Below, in pieces: positions 34,661 through 46,750 of a DNA stretch of 64,000 bases. The stretch comes from Cavia porcellus (lineage: Eukaryota > Chordata > Mammalia > Rodentia > Caviidae): the NCBI RefSeq assembly GCF_034190915.1, contig NW_026947507.1, positions 34,509,001 through 34,573,000 of the forward strand, read 5' to 3'. The number at the start of each line of letters is the position of its first letter. Position 1 is the first letter of the stretch. The position numbers and the translations under genes were made by a program. The notes below the pieces were generated by a model. The model was not told the DNA's origin and searched no databases. It saw nothing but the letters and a program-made list of their open reading frames with translations.

Positions 34661-34990
34661 ATACAGGAGATGTAGATAATTAAACATTCAAAAAAAGCAT
34701 GCTATTTGTTCATTAAACAGGATGGTCTATCAAGTAGGTTACAATAATCAAGGAAGGTAGCCTGGAGAAAATGGGGCTTGTGATAAACCTCCAAAGAGGG
34801 TAAGACTTACTTAAATGAGGGGAGAGAGGACATAGTACATGCTGAGTGAGAGATGCCCCTTAGGAAAATGTGAGCGTGATCTAGGGGCTTTGTGGGAGTC
34901 AGGAGGGTACACTGAATCAGGTGGCATACAAAAGAATGGATCAGAGATCCATAAACCTAGATCATGCCATGATCTTAAGAAGAAGTTATT
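34661..34990 (-). mobile_element. L2-like LINE remnant, antisense
   Basis: 'caatacaggagatgtagata', 'caaggaaggtagcctggaga', 'aacctccaaagagggtaag' and 'acttacttaaatgagggg' echo the L2-associated antisense layout also seen at 1095-1490. Weak. Confidence 0.4.
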
Positions 34991-35636
34991 ATTTGGAAAC
35001 ATAGTAATTGATAAGGTCTCACCCACCTCGAGGTAGCTTTTTTTGCAAATAAACATCTTTTTCCCTTGCCTTCCTGTCTTGGGGCCTCTGACCTCCATCT
35101 TTCACTCCATGAAGATAGGGAGATGCTGGAGTGGAGGGATCACTGTCGATATGTCGGATCCAATTAAGGAAACATTGGAAAGAAAAAGAAGCAAAATCAC
35201 ATAGAAAAAGCAGAATGAAAAAGAGAGGAAAAATCGTTTCCCTCACGGCTTAGAACTGCTGGTTGGTGACAGGAGATTGAAGCATCACCAAATACTACTG
35301 CATGCTTTGGAGCTTCATAGGATTAAACATGGAATTCAGCGCATCCAAACTGAAGCTCTTGCTGCTCACGATCTGCTCCTGCCACTGTGTTTGTTTCTCA
35401 CAACATGGTTCTGGTCATGCAGGCTGGTTCCCTCCAAGTCCCACACCCAAGTGGCCATCAGGTTATGATGATTCCCCTTCAGATTTCATCCCAGCCTTTT
35501 CCCTCCGATTGTCACTTTCTATTTCTGCTTCTTGTTATGTCTGTGGCAAGAGTGTACTTCTCTGTCCACCTTTATTCTCTCTTCTACCTCATTCCCTGTC
35601 TCTCTGATGCTATGGCTAGCGCTAATTTTCTAAAGC
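34991..35636. other. Unassigned sequence
   Basis: Several overlapping frames of 60-100 codons; no domain or repeat recognised. Confidence 0.4.
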
Positions 35637-35995
35637 TACAAGTCTGATCTTGTCATGTTCCAGCCTAAAAACTCCAGTGGACCCTCATCACCTGCACCAA
35701 AATGTTTTCACAATCTTCCTTATCCAGTCCACTGAATTCTGACTCTATTCACATTTTTTATCACATCTTTCCATATTCTCCCTCATTTTCCCTGTTTAAC
35801 TGCAAATGTATGGTGTTAGCTATTTCCTTAATGTTTACTGGTGATTTTCCCGTAGCCACAGTGTGTGACCTCTCACTCTCCTTTATCTCTTCCTACCAAG
35901 ATACTTCCTCCTCTCCCAGGCTCAGTTCAAACATCTCATCCTTTTCTCTGAAACCATGCTGGATCACCACAGCTAGAATGCACTAGAATACAGTA
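35637..35995 (+). mobile_element. L2 LINE 3' region, sense
   Basis: L2 order: 'tgatcttgtcatgttccagc', 'ctaaaaactccagtggaccc', 'aatcttccttatccagtcca', 'ctcccaggctcagttcaaac' and 'atctcatccttttctctgaa' with 'accatgctggatcacc'. Confidence 0.7.
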
Positions 35996-37009
35996 AGCCA
36001 CAAGGTACTTTCATGAGGGAATCAATGATTCAGCCAATCAATGAGAAAAGAGATTAATAAGAGATAGAATTCTTGCCTGTCTTTGTGGAATTCCCTTGCA
36101 TCCTAAGTCATTTCTTCTTGCCCAGGCTGAGCTTCCCCAGAGTCTGTCTTTTCTAATTGATCCACAGCATCTACTGAAGTACAAACGATGTGCTACAGCA
36201 TTTCTTCATAGATTTTGACTAGTTTTTTTTGCAGGCACTTTAGTATAGTAAGACCAGCTACAGGTTGACTTCAGGTGTTCTGAGTGCTCAGTTTGACATT
36301 TCAGGTATAAGGAGGCACTCACAAGTTCAAAAGCAGACCAGACTCAAAGGCAATATTTAAAAGACTGCTCTAAGACTATGCTCTGAGACTAAAATACTTA
36401 ATGTGCATGACAACTCCACTGGCCATCCTTAGTAGGTAGGTGCTGGGGAACAGGCTCCAGCAGGGAGCCAGCTTTACGAATCCCTGGGCTCCTATTGCCT
36501 CTCACTCAACCGGACTTTGAGGACTGAAGAGATTGAAGACTCCTCACCTTAAACCTCCTGCCCCAAATCTCTGTGCTTACAGATTCATTCTTTCATAAGC
36601 ACACACTGTACAAAGTAGTACATACCCTGAAGTGACACTTATGTCAGTACCAACTTTCTCAGATAGGATTCTTTCCCCTGGATGACTGAGGGACACACCA
36701 CTTCTAGGAAAAATATCCAATAAAAATGCTGGATTTGGCATGAAGAATACGCTCCATAAGTAACCTAGGCAGAAGGCAAGACAGCAGGAAGAGAAGGGAC
36801 AGAGAGAGAGAAGAAAAAAGAGGCAGAAAAGGGGGAGTAAAGGGATCAAAATGATCAAGATAATATGATGTAATCTCCCCAAATGAATGTAATTATATGT
36901 AGCAAATATACAGAAAAAAACTGTGACACATACTGATAGTGTAATGTATTTGTAAAATGATTTTACAGCTTATAAGGTAACTTCAGATGCATTGTTCCTT
37001 TTGATTCCC
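35996..37009. other. Unassigned sequence
   Basis: No gene or repeat supported. A 101-codon minus-strand frame at 36577-36882 is Leu/Phe/Cys-rich but crosses a purine-rich tract and has no recognisable family. Confidence 0.4.
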
Positions 37010-37200
37010 ACACACCAACACTGACTAGAAAGAGCAGTTATACTTGTTTTTTTGTTCTATGTTTGTTTTCATTTCATAGCTGGGGAAACTGAGGCATCAA
37101 GAGGTCTTGTGATTCACTCCTGGCCAAATACCTAGTCAGAGGCTAATGTGGGATTTCAAATCAGTCTTCAGACTTTGCTGAATGATGTCTCCCTGCTTTG
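37010..37200 (-). mobile_element. MIR SINE, antisense
   Basis: 'catttcatagctggggaaac', 'tgaggcatcaagaggtcttg', 'tcactcctggccaaatacct', 'agtcagaggctaatgtggga' and 'tttcaaatcagtcttcagac' follow antisense MIR. Confidence 0.85.
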
Positions 37201-37275
37201 CCTCTGAAAGTTTCGTTTTTGTAACAAACCCTCTTATAAACCTAACATATGTCCCATAAACATAGCAGACTACTG

Positions 37276-37295
37276 GTTTGTTTGTTTGTTTGTTT
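37276..37295. repeat. (TTTG)n microsatellite
   Basis: Five GTTT units. Confidence 0.85.
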
Positions 37296-38629
37296 AGTAC
37301 TGGTAACCAACTATGAGGATCCTGGAGACATGAGGACCCAGGAACCTACTTCCTGGCTCTCTCCCTGCTTCTCAGTTGCCAAGGTCTCAAACATGCTAAA
37401 GATATGATTAATTTTACTAATCCTTTCACCTTGTCTCCTGGTATCTGTTTGCCAATGACACCCTCTGCCAAAATCAGCCCTGGGTGATTGCTGAAATGGC
37501 TGCTGAGTGCGCCTGCCTGCTCCTCCTGAAGCCCTGTTGAACTATTCAAAATGATAATCCAGCGTTTGGCAGTAACTCAGACTGAAAGGCCCCATCACTC
37601 ACTGAGGGGTGGGCGCAGCCTCCAGGGTTCTTCTGTCTTTTTCCAGAGCCAGAAATTCTGCTCCGAGCCCTCACGCACCCTCTGCACAATTTATTTCTCC
37701 AGCGCACCCTTCACACACATCTGCAGTGCTTCCCTCATCCTGGGAGTCAATCATCAGATGCCAAGAGAAAGGGAAAGTTTCCTAAGGGAAAACTGAAGAC
37801 GAGCTTAGACTTAGCGTTGGTATGCAGTGAGAACAGGAGAGACCAGGGCTGTGCTGGAGAAGACTGGGGCTAGACCATGGAAGGGGACCCTGGTGAGCAC
37901 AGGCAGGGGAAAGAGGGTAGACGGGTAGGAGGAAGGGGAAATCGGTGCTGGCATTTCGGTGCCCTCCCTGCTGCACCATGCAGCTGCTGCCCTTGGATTT
38001 GAGTTTCAGGGCCTTTAATTCAAGTCCTGCTGCCAGGAAAGGGAACTACTTAACACCACTCCCAGGAATTCTGGACGTAAAGCATCCTAGGAGGCATTTA
38101 TTAAGTACAAGCAAAAATGAACCTGTTGGCTTTGAAGGGTCTCAAATAATCATATCCTTACCATCACTGCCTAAACTTAGAACTAAGTGAGAGAGAGGCC
38201 CTTGAGTCTGACAAAGACAGAACAATTATTGGCAGTAAAGGTGAGGCTAAAGACCTTTATTAAGCAGGTGAGTCCAGTTGGCTCAACTTCACTCTACTCA
38301 ATGCTAATTATCCACACTTTTTCTCTGACAACTCTGGGTGTCACGCCCGGACCTGCAAAACACCCTGAGAAGAGACACCAAACACAGCTGCTTTGGCTCC
38401 ACTTCTCCCAAACTCAGCAAGCAGAGAGACCAGCGAGGCTGGGCAGCTCCCCTCCTGGAGGCTATGGTGCCTGGAATAGGATAAGTGAGGGGGAAATAAG
38501 CACCCTGTCCCCAGCACCCAGCCTGTGTTCAGTCCTATACAGATTATGAAGCACTGCAACATTGGAGGAGTGTTAGCTACATTTGGGAGAGGTTGTATAA
38601 ACCTCTCTAAGTGGCTCAAATGATTATTT
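37296..38629. other. Unassigned unique sequence
   Basis: Frames up to 120 codons (38187-38549) overlap opposing frames and show no domain. No repeat called. Confidence 0.4.
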
Positions 38630-38770
38630 TCACATTTACTTTACCAATAAGGAAAAGGAGACTCCATATGTTGGGCAGTGTAACACCCTATCATGCAGTG
38701 AGCCCTTCTGCACAGCAGAGCTGGAAACTAAACTGGATTTCTGGAATGTTTTTGAAGTCAAGTTTCAAAA
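38630..38770 (-). mobile_element. MIR SINE fragment, antisense
   Basis: 'tttactttaccaataaggaa', 'aaggagactccatatgttgg', 'gcagtgtaacaccctatcat' and 'gcacagcagagctggaaac' give a degraded antisense MIR. Confidence 0.6.
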
Positions 38771-38884
38771 AAATACAACCAACAGTTCAGGTAAGGTGCT
38801 CTTCAGTCAGTGTTGTCCATAACTGCCGGACAGGTGACCAAGCAGGTTGGGTAAGATAGTGCCGAAGCTCAGTTGCTCCCTTTC

Positions 38885-38995
38885 CTCTAACAGGTGCTTA
38901 CTGAGTACTTCCTGCGTGAGGACCTCTTGCAGGTTATGAGGAATACATCTCACCGTAAGCAGACATGACACCTGTCTTAAACTGAGATGGGATAG
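38885..38995 (-). mobile_element. L2-like 3' end fragment, antisense
   Basis: 'ggtgcttactgagtacttcc', 'tgcgtgaggacctcttgcag', 'gttatgaggaatacatctca' and 'agacatgacacctgtctt' match the antisense L2 3' end layout. Confidence 0.5.
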
Positions 38996-39780
38996 GGAAT
39001 GCCTAAGATTCAAGGAGGCCCTTCAGGAAGGGGTGCAGCTTCCAAGATCAAGAATATACAGCCTGAGATTCACAAAAATCTCACTTGGCTCCCACCCTAA
39101 GGGGACTCAAGACAGCACAGTTTTTCCCATCTTCAGGTTGCTCAGTGACCGGATGTCACCCTTATATGTCCAGGACCAGAGACTGCAAAGTGTTCTCTGC
39201 CAGCAGCTGTCACTTATCACTGGGTCGTGTTTTTCTAGAGCTGTGTAGCTCCTGTGCAAGCAGGGCAGAGCCCCTCTAAGCACGATGGTTTGCTTCCTCT
39301 CTGGACTTCCACATTTCATTACATGTGACTTCCTGCCTGTACCCTAAGAGACAGGCCAGATGGAGAGAACAAGGCAAGGTTCAACTCATGCTCAGTCCTG
39401 AAGAAGATTATTCATAACACACATTTAATGTCTGTTCAAAGAATAATATTCACTATTTTCAAGTCTCCCTTATTTGCCTAGAACCTACCCTAGACTTGAC
39501 AATGATCATTTGTGCCTCTCCATATCTGGGTTTCTTACATCTCATTGCTTGACTTTCTCTTCTCATACACAAAAGGTTCAATTGATGTACAACAAATGTA
39601 TCTTCTTTGAGGGTACAAAAAGGGACCGTGTTAGCATCAATTTATTATATAAATATCATGTGGAGTGAATCAATAAGCAATGGAGCATCTCTCTAAATGT
39701 CCATTATAATCAGACTCTGCCCTTGCTATCAACTAATCAAAACCTACCTATTATTTTATCCTTAATTTATTTGACAGCCT
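38996..39780. other. Unassigned sequence
   Basis: No repeat or gene recognised. Confidence 0.4.
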
Positions 39781-41190
39781 CATTGTAGGTATATATAGTA
39801 AGTTACACATATTTAAGTGAATAATGTGTTAATGGTCATGCACATTACACCCATGAAACTCTCGTCATGATCGTGAATTTCACCTTCCCCAGGTTTCCAC
39901 TTGTTGTTTTCTCTCCTTCTTCCTCTCCCTCAATTTCTCTGACCCATCATCTCCAAGGACCATTTGTCTTCTATGATTGCATATCAGAGTGTGCATTCTG
40001 TAAATTCATGTAGAAGTGTATATAATATCTTTTTTGGTGTTTTCTCATGCCTCAATTACTTCATTGATGTTGATTTGTCTATCAGTAATTAATTTTTTTC
40101 TCCCCACCAGAAAACAAATTTTATTGAGATTCCACTTGTTGCAAAACATGCTCCCTACACTAGGTGCCTTTTTCCTTAGCAATCTAGTCTTTCTTAAGTG
40201 ATTTCATGAATGCTCTCTCCTCCATGGCCTGAAAGTTGAATGGCCAAACTCAGAGGTGATGGCTGTGAACTTAAGGTTGAGCTTCTCCATTTGGTCTGCA
40301 CCAGCAGAGACTTACACAGACAACACAGTAATATTATCTCTTTACCTTTTGATGGGTATTTAGAAAGTTGTCAGGTTGAGGTTACTACAAACAGAGATGC
40401 TGTGAACATTTCTGCCTAAGTCTTAGTTAATGCTAGTCCTTAGAGTTTGCAGAGTTGTTTTGGCAATTGCATTTCCTCAAGAACTTTAGATTTGGCTTGT
40501 TGATTTGTGCTAGAAAGTTTCTGGGGTTTTCACTGGAATTGCACTGTATCTAGAGATCACTTGGGGACAGACAACACTTAAACAATATTGATTTGATGAT
40601 ATATGCACATAATATATCTCTCCATTTATTTAACACTCATTTAGTTTCTCTCAGAAGCGTTTTGGTAGTTTTCAGTGAATGAGAAATGAGTTACCAGATA
40701 TATCTTTAAATATTTTATATCATTATGGTATTACAAATGGCATTTTTAAAGTTTCAATTTTTGATTGTTCTTTGCTAATAGAAATACTACTGAAATTTGT
40801 GTATAAACCTTCTATTCTTCAAATTGCTAACCTCACTAGTTCTAGTTGTATTTTCTACATAATGTTATATTCCATAGCCTTGGGGGGGGCATGGGTATTC
40901 ACTTTGAATTAGTAACTTACCTTACCTATGTGTAAAATAGTCTTACATTTCTCTTTTTTCCGAATTTTTAATTCTTACTTTACTCCACTGTCTAGAGTCT
41001 CTAGTACAATGCTGAATAGAAGTGAATCTGGAGTTAGAAGTTAAGCATTAAGCACGATGTGAATCTTAAAACTTTGCAGATGCTTATTATTGGGCTGAAA
41101 TTCTCCCTCTTATTATTAATTTCCTGAAACATTTTATTAGAAATTGCAGTAGAATTGTGTCTAATGCTTTTCATGTCAAAATAGCTCAAA
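39781..41190 (-). mobile_element. Old L1 ORF2 region, antisense
   Basis: From 40470 the antisense reverse-transcriptase-region text is clear: 'tttctggggttttcactgga', 'attgcactgtatctagagat', 'gttttggtagttttcagtga', 'ttgattgttctttgctaata', 'gtagaattgtgtctaatgct' and 'gtacaatgctgaatagaagt'. 39781-40470 has weaker L1 matches. No frame survives. Confidence 0.75.
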
Positions 41191-41195
41191 GTGAG

Positions 41196-41598
41196 TGTTG
41201 CAATTTAAATAAAAAGTGCCCCCCAACTTTCATATATTCATGAATGGGGCTTATAGGGGTGGTTGGGTCATGGGCTGCCATACTTATCAGTGGATTCAAC
41301 CGCTGGTGAGTTCCGTGGCTATGTGTACTGTTGGAGATGTGGCCTGGACAGAAGAGGCGGGTCACTTGGGATGTGACCAGGAAGTGTGTATCTTCTTCCC
41401 TAGCTCCTTTCTTTTCCCTGCTGCTTGCTGGTTGCCAAAGTGTGAACAGCTCTCTTTCATCTAGGCCTTCCCCTACACTGTTTCTGCCTTGGAGCCAGTC
41501 AAGAAGGGTATGTAACTGCAAATCAAAACAAAATCCTCCTCCTTTAAAGTCTAAGTAACAAGTCTTTGTCTCATCAATGAGGAAAGTGACTTACACAA
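41196..41598 (+). mobile_element. MaLR-type solo LTR
   Basis: TG start at 41196 (TGTTGCAATTTAAATAAAAA). Then 'ttcatgaatggggcttatag', 'gtgagttccgtggctatgtg', 'agaagaggcgggtcacttgg', the T/C-rich 'ctagctcctttcttttccct' block, 'gtttctgccttggagccagt', and a CA-type end ('gaggaaagtgacttacaca'). It sits between two L1 pieces of opposite orientation. Confidence 0.75.
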
Positions 41599-41599
41599 T

Positions 41600-42235
41600 G
41601 AATGATAAAAAATACTAACCTCAGAAACAGAGAAGAGACTCTTGATATACAGAGAATAAAACAATGATAACGGATTTCTCATCAGAAAGTGTCATCACTG
41701 TCAGCAAAGTAAGAGTGGAACGCCATCTTTTAAATACTAAAATAACAAAACTGCCATGCTAGCACTCTATACCAAGCAAAAATAACTTCCAAAAAATCGA
41801 TACCACAGTGAGGACTACTGAACATGTTAACTATGTGGGTTAGTATATGCATTTATAATTTTTTCTTTAAGTTATATTAAAAGATAATTGACTGCTTAAA
41901 GCAAAAGTATTAGCAATGTATATGGTATATGATGATATATATAGAAGGAAAATGTCTAACAAGAGGATGGAGAGCAGAACTAGAACTATGGTAAAGTTCT
42001 CATACTTGAAATGGTATATCAGTTGAAGACAGAGTGTGATAAGTTGAAAACATATCTATGAGATCTAAAGCAACCATTAAAATAAGACAGCTAAGACTTA
42101 TTGCTAATAAGTCAACAAATGAGATAAAATAATCAGTCAAGATAAAAAATGATATTAGAAGAACAGACAGCAGCATACAGAAAAGAAAGGAATGATAACA
42201 GATTTAAGTCCAAACCAGATCAATGATAATGTGAG
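41600..42235 (+). mobile_element. Old L1 ORF1 end and inter-ORF region, sense
   Basis: The ORF1 C-terminal nucleotide text is seen at 41660-41800: 'gataacggatttctcatcag', 'cgccatcttttaaatacta' and 'ctctataccaagcaaaaata'. It continues with inter-ORF phrases 'gatctaaagcaaccattaaa', 'cttattgctaataagtcaac' and 'gaacagacagcagcatacag', ending 'taacagatttaagtccaaac'. Decayed. Confidence 0.7.
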
Positions 42236-44923
42236 CCTTATTTTCATTCAGGGCAGAACTATAACCTCTTTCTTCCTCCCATGGGATCTAGCATGGGCTT
42301 CACACATGCACTTGCTGAATAATGTCCAAGTGTGTTGTCTCATTTAGAGAAATTTAAAACTAAAAGCCATTGTGTCTGTATTAAGCAGAACCAGGTTCTG
42401 TTATGAGGCTACTACTAATTGAAGTTCACACCCATAACCGTAGTTCTTCATGACTAAAACTGCTGCAGATTTCGGCAGCACAAAACAACGCCTTGTTCAG
42501 GGCAGTATAGGAGGTCTGGGGTCATGGAGTAAAGGAGAAAGGAGAAAGGAGCACTCTGGCTTCAGAAGTGGTGAATCCAGGATCCAGTCTTCGGCCCCTC
42601 TGAGCTCTCTTAGTTGGCTTCTTTGCTTCCTGGAGTAGGCAGCACTGCCCCTTTCATACCTCTGACTTCCCTCTCTGAGCTCAGGGAGCTACATATGTTC
42701 AAGCAGGCTACTAATCCCACTGTCAGAGACTCTTGAGTCAGCTGGAATCCTTTGGGGCCCACCTACCAAGATATGCTTCCCAGTATAAGACAGCAGGCTC
42801 TTAGAGAACAGGAAATATCCTCCAATTTGCCCAGCACGGTTGGCAGAGGCTCCTCTATTCTCCTCACACAACACCTGACTGAGGGTCGGTGGGTCTCTGA
42901 AGATGGAAGCTGCTTGCTTCTCCTCTGTGGCCTCATTGGCACTTTCTTGCCCATAGCCTGGTTCATGCTTCCGTGATCTTCTATGAACGGCCTGAACTTT
43001 ATCTTCGCTACAGAAGGAGCGACCTCAGTGTGTCTGTGTGAGCCACTGTCACCTCAAGTAGTGGCCTTTCTGTTTCTAAGAATCTGGATGCTTCATCATT
43101 TCCTTGCCTTTCATTTCTTTAATCTCCTCCCTGTTGTGGGAGGGGATGCAGCTGGTTTCCTGATCTTCCAATTTGAACCACAATCAATGTCCCACCAGAC
43201 ATGGCTTCCCATATACTTGACCTTATTTTAATAAATAATCCAACATATTTAGCAGAAAGCATTGCATCTTTGTTTAGGGATTAGGACTGGAGATATATTT
43301 AAACTGCACTGAGCACTGGTAATCCTGCAAGGGCTGAAGGAATCCTGATAGCAGGATGGCCACAGCAGTTAGCACCCTCGTTCAGCTGCAGATATCGTTA
43401 AAGAAGCTGTCTGTGCTCAGCACAGAGCAGATAGCAGGAATCAGTATGGACGATCATATATGCACATAGATTCATGCTGGCATGCAAGGGTACAGACAAT
43501 CATAAATGCCTGTGCATGCCAGATACATGCAATTATGCTTGCAAACCCACACAGATTCACATACACTTGCATAAGCACAGATATGGGAAACATGCCTGTT
43601 CATGCATATGGTAATATATACCTACCCATATAATTTGTAAAAGTAACTACAGAGATATGTCAGTGCATACATGCACACGGGACCACTACCTATACTTCTG
43701 CAAAACAAAACAAAACACACTGTTGCCCTGTAGCTTTCTGGATCAGGGTGCAAACTGAGGACATAAGGCCCTGGGATCCAGATGTACAGTTTGAAAACAG
43801 CTCTGGATAAATGTTTCTGCCTGTTTTTCTATGTTTTCTATCTAATGTAGAAGGTCTACATCTCCCCTAGGGTTTGAGCAGATCCATTTTGGCTGCCTTA
43901 TGACTAAGAATTACTTGGAAACCCTATTAGAACTTGATCAGTTTAGCATTTCTCTACCCAGGAAATAAGATACCATTAACAGTATTAAAATATCTCAGCT
44001 ACATCCCCCTGGTCTGCCATGAAGCTACGATTTCAACCACCAGCCACTTAGGTGTTTCCTTTATTTACTCTTTCCTTGTTCCAGCAGGTACTCCTTGGGC
44101 TTCTGCTGGAGGTCCACATCTGTGTCATGAGTGTAGCAGGACACAAGTATACACAAGGCACATTTGTGTCTCTGAATTCTGTGGGAGCCCAACACTTGCA
44201 TACAAGCATTATTTATACAGTACAAAGATGGTTATACCATAGAATGACAATGTTAAGTCTCAAATGAGCATTGCCAGGGGTCCCCAAGACCATGTTTGAA
44301 TATTTACTCAGAGTGCTCATGGGACTTAGCCCATGACTGTGCTCATAGCCAATGTTCATTAAAATGATGCTTTCAGACACACAGCTGGGTTACATGGGGA
44401 AAGGCACCCAGAGTCTGAGGAAATCCAGGCACTGGCTTGCTCTTGTTCTCTCCACCTCTCAGCCAGGAAAGTGCAGCAACGTGTGCATGGTATTTCTGTG
44501 CAAGGTGACCCTCACACATGTAATGATAGGATTCTTGTTGAGACTGGGCCAGGTAGGGACAGGCTGCTTTCTGTGTTCCAAAACTCTGGTCTCTCAGAAG
44601 TAAAGAAGGTGATCCCCTTAGACACAACAAAGGCACAAAGAGCCACCATATCATCTAGAAAATGTGTCATAGATAGGCAGAGGAGACCATTTACCAGTCA
44701 TGTTCCAAGATACCAGCCAAGGGCAACCTCACAAGCAAGCTTTTCCAAGGAGAGAGGTGTGAGACTTACTCTTAATCTTCTGCTTGGAAGGGAAATGAGT
44801 GTGAGTTGGCACATTTAATGAAACAGGGTTTCAAGCTGCCTTGTGGAGGATGAGTGGCCTTTGATCGGGCCAAGAGGACTAGAAGTGGAGAAATCAATGG
44901 CTTGGCTCACCAAGAGAACAAAT
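42236..44923. other. Unassigned unique sequence with a CA/TA-rich patch
   Basis: No gene or repeat recognised. 43440-43690 is rich in dispersed ACATAT/TGCATA words without a clean period. Overlapping frames on both strands (for example 42752-42976 against 42763-42966) argue against coding. Confidence 0.4.
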
Positions 44924-45082
44924 AGGTACTTAGGAGCTGAATCAGGACAATTGTAAGATTAGAGTCAGTCTGGACAATTTAGGAAGACCCTGTCTCAAAT
45001 AAAGTTTAAAAATGGCTGAGTATGTAGCTCAGTGGTAGAGCACTTACATAGTATACATGAGGCCCTGGGCTCAATTCCTAGA
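44924..45082 (+). mobile_element. B1-ID dimeric SINE
   Basis: B1 part, 5'-shortened (44924-45005): 'ggtacttaggagctgaatca', 'attagagtcagtctggacaa' and 'agaccctgtctcaaat'. ID part (45012-45082): 'atggctgagtatgtagctca', GTGGTAGAGCACTTACAT and B box GGGCTCAATTCCT. The downstream GAAA array grew from its tail. The order matches the copy at 17826. Confidence 0.85.
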
Positions 45083-45086
45083 ATGA

Positions 45087-45123
45087 AAAGAGAGAAAGAA
45101 AGAAGGAAAGAAGGAAAGAAGGA

Positions 45124-45179
<56 letters not shown>

Positions 45180-45206
45180 AGAAAGAAAGGAAGGAAGGAA
45201 AGAAAA
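45087..45206. repeat. (GAAA)n/(GGAA)n microsatellite
   Basis: About 120 bp of AAAG/AAGG units, presumably expanded from the A-rich tail of the adjacent B1-ID element. The Lys/Glu-rich plus-strand frame through it is an artefact. Confidence 0.95.
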
Positions 45207-45689
45207 TCAGTAAAGTATTTGCTACATTTAAAATATTCCTACCTGATAATGGGAATTTAGATCCAGTCCTTCAAGAGCTATAAAACTATAAGTAAAAGGG
45301 AAATAAACGAATAGCCAGTGACTTCATTCATAGCAGGAGAGGAGAAGAGCTGGTGCATCTTAGGAAGTTCTTGAGCATCCAGATCTAGCTGAATGCTAGA
45401 CCTGAGGAGGGAGGGGGAATCGTGCCAGGTGAAGATGCAAGAGCAGCAACACGGGGTCCCATGACTGTACCTGTAAAGGAGCGGAGGAGAGAGGATGTGA
45501 GGAGCCCAATACCCTGTACGGACTTATTGCTCCTGGGCAGGGTAGGGCCCTACAGGCATTTTTTTTAAAAATGTATTTGAATTTTAGTACTGTTGTTGTT
45601 ATTTAAGATATGATATGATACCCACCAACAGGGCAGTTTCACATGCAATTTTATAACTGATTATATCACTGCATGTTCATCAAATATGT
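45207..45689. other. Unassigned sequence
   Basis: No repeat or gene recognised. Confidence 0.4.
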
Positions 45690-46290
45690 AATGATATTAT
45701 AGTGAGATCACCAGGGTTCTTAAAGGCTAAAGAACCTTTTGTCATTTTCCGTCCTTCTGTCTCTAACTCACATCTAATATATCTGTACTTTCTGTTGTCT
45801 GGATTTCTAAACACAGCCCGATCAGAGTGTCTCTTGCCCTCTTCACCACCATTGCTGGAGTCCAAGCCACCAGTGTCCTTGTCCTATTTTGTTCTCCTCC
45901 AGCAAACAAATCACATCATATTTTTCTTCTGACTAAAACTTACCACTGCCTGTGGTACAGAGACTAAACTGGGTAGTAAGGTTTAATGTTACACTGTCTG
46001 ACTCCAGTCAACATCTTGAGTCTCCTGGCTGTTTGTGGGGCTACACCCACTCTGGCCTCCTTTTTGTTCTTGGGCCACACCAAACTCATTCTCACCCTAG
46101 GCCTTTGTACTTGCTGTTATCCCTGCTTGGAACTCTTTTTGATGAGTCACTAGCGTGCCAACCCCTACTGATGTTACAGATCTCTTCTGAGACCCCACAG
46201 AGAGAATTTACTTAGCTTTTGTTCTCTCAGATCCCACCTTTATCAACAAGCCATATTAAATGATTCACTACTTGGTTACCCAGTGCTTTT
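45690..46290 (+). mobile_element. L2 LINE 3' region, sense
   Basis: A clear L2 series: 'tcacatcatatttttcttct', 'gactccagtcaacatcttga', 'ggctacacccactctggcct', 'ccacaccaaactcattctca', 'ccctaggcctttgtacttgc', 'tgttatccctgcttggaac' and 'gagtcactagcgtgccaa', then 'cagatctcttctgagacccc'. Confidence 0.8.
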
Positions 46291-46305
46291 TTTTTTAATT
46301 TAAAT

Positions 46306-46750
46306 TGTTGTGGCTTGGATGTAAAGTGTTCTCCAAGAGGGAAGGCTTAGTCCTTAGTGCAGCAGGATTCAGAGGCAAGGCTTTGGGGAAGTGATTAGCT
46401 CATAAGGGCTTTGATCTTGTCCATGCATTAACCCACTGATGGGCTCCTCACTGAATGAACTATTGGGAGGTGGTAGAAACTCCAGGAGGTGAGGTGTGGG
46501 TGGAAGAAGTAGGCCACTGGGGGTGTGCCCTGGTATATCTTTTCCTCACTCTTTCTCTGCCTCCTGGCTGCCGTGAGGTGAGCAGCTTTCCTCCCCTATT
46601 CCCTCTGCCATGCTATTCCACCTCACCTCAGGCCCATAGCAGTAGAACCAGCTGAGTTTGAGCTGAAGCCTCTGAAATCATGAGCCAAAGTAAATGTTTC
46701 TCCTTTTAAATGGTTATTCTTAGCTGTTTTATCATAGTGAAGCTGGCACA
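46306..46750 (+). mobile_element. MST-like MaLR solo LTR
   Basis: It follows the MST consensus closely: TGTTGTGGCTTGGATGTAAA, 'ggattcagaggcaaggcttt', 'gtccatgcattaacccactg', 'atgggctcctcactgaatga', 'gtaggccactgggggtgtgc', 'tctctgcctcctggctgccg', 'ccctctgccatgctattcca', 'cctctgaaatcatgagccaa' and 'agtaaatgtttctcctttta', ending CTGGCACA. A solo LTR without internal sequence. Confidence 0.9.

Noticed and set aside
42469..42485. U6 snRNA-like TTCGGCAGCACA
   Set aside because: Only 12 bases match; the next U6 bases are absent.
45032..45283. Lys/Glu-rich 83-codon frame
   Set aside because: It runs through a SINE and the GAAA array; no protein.
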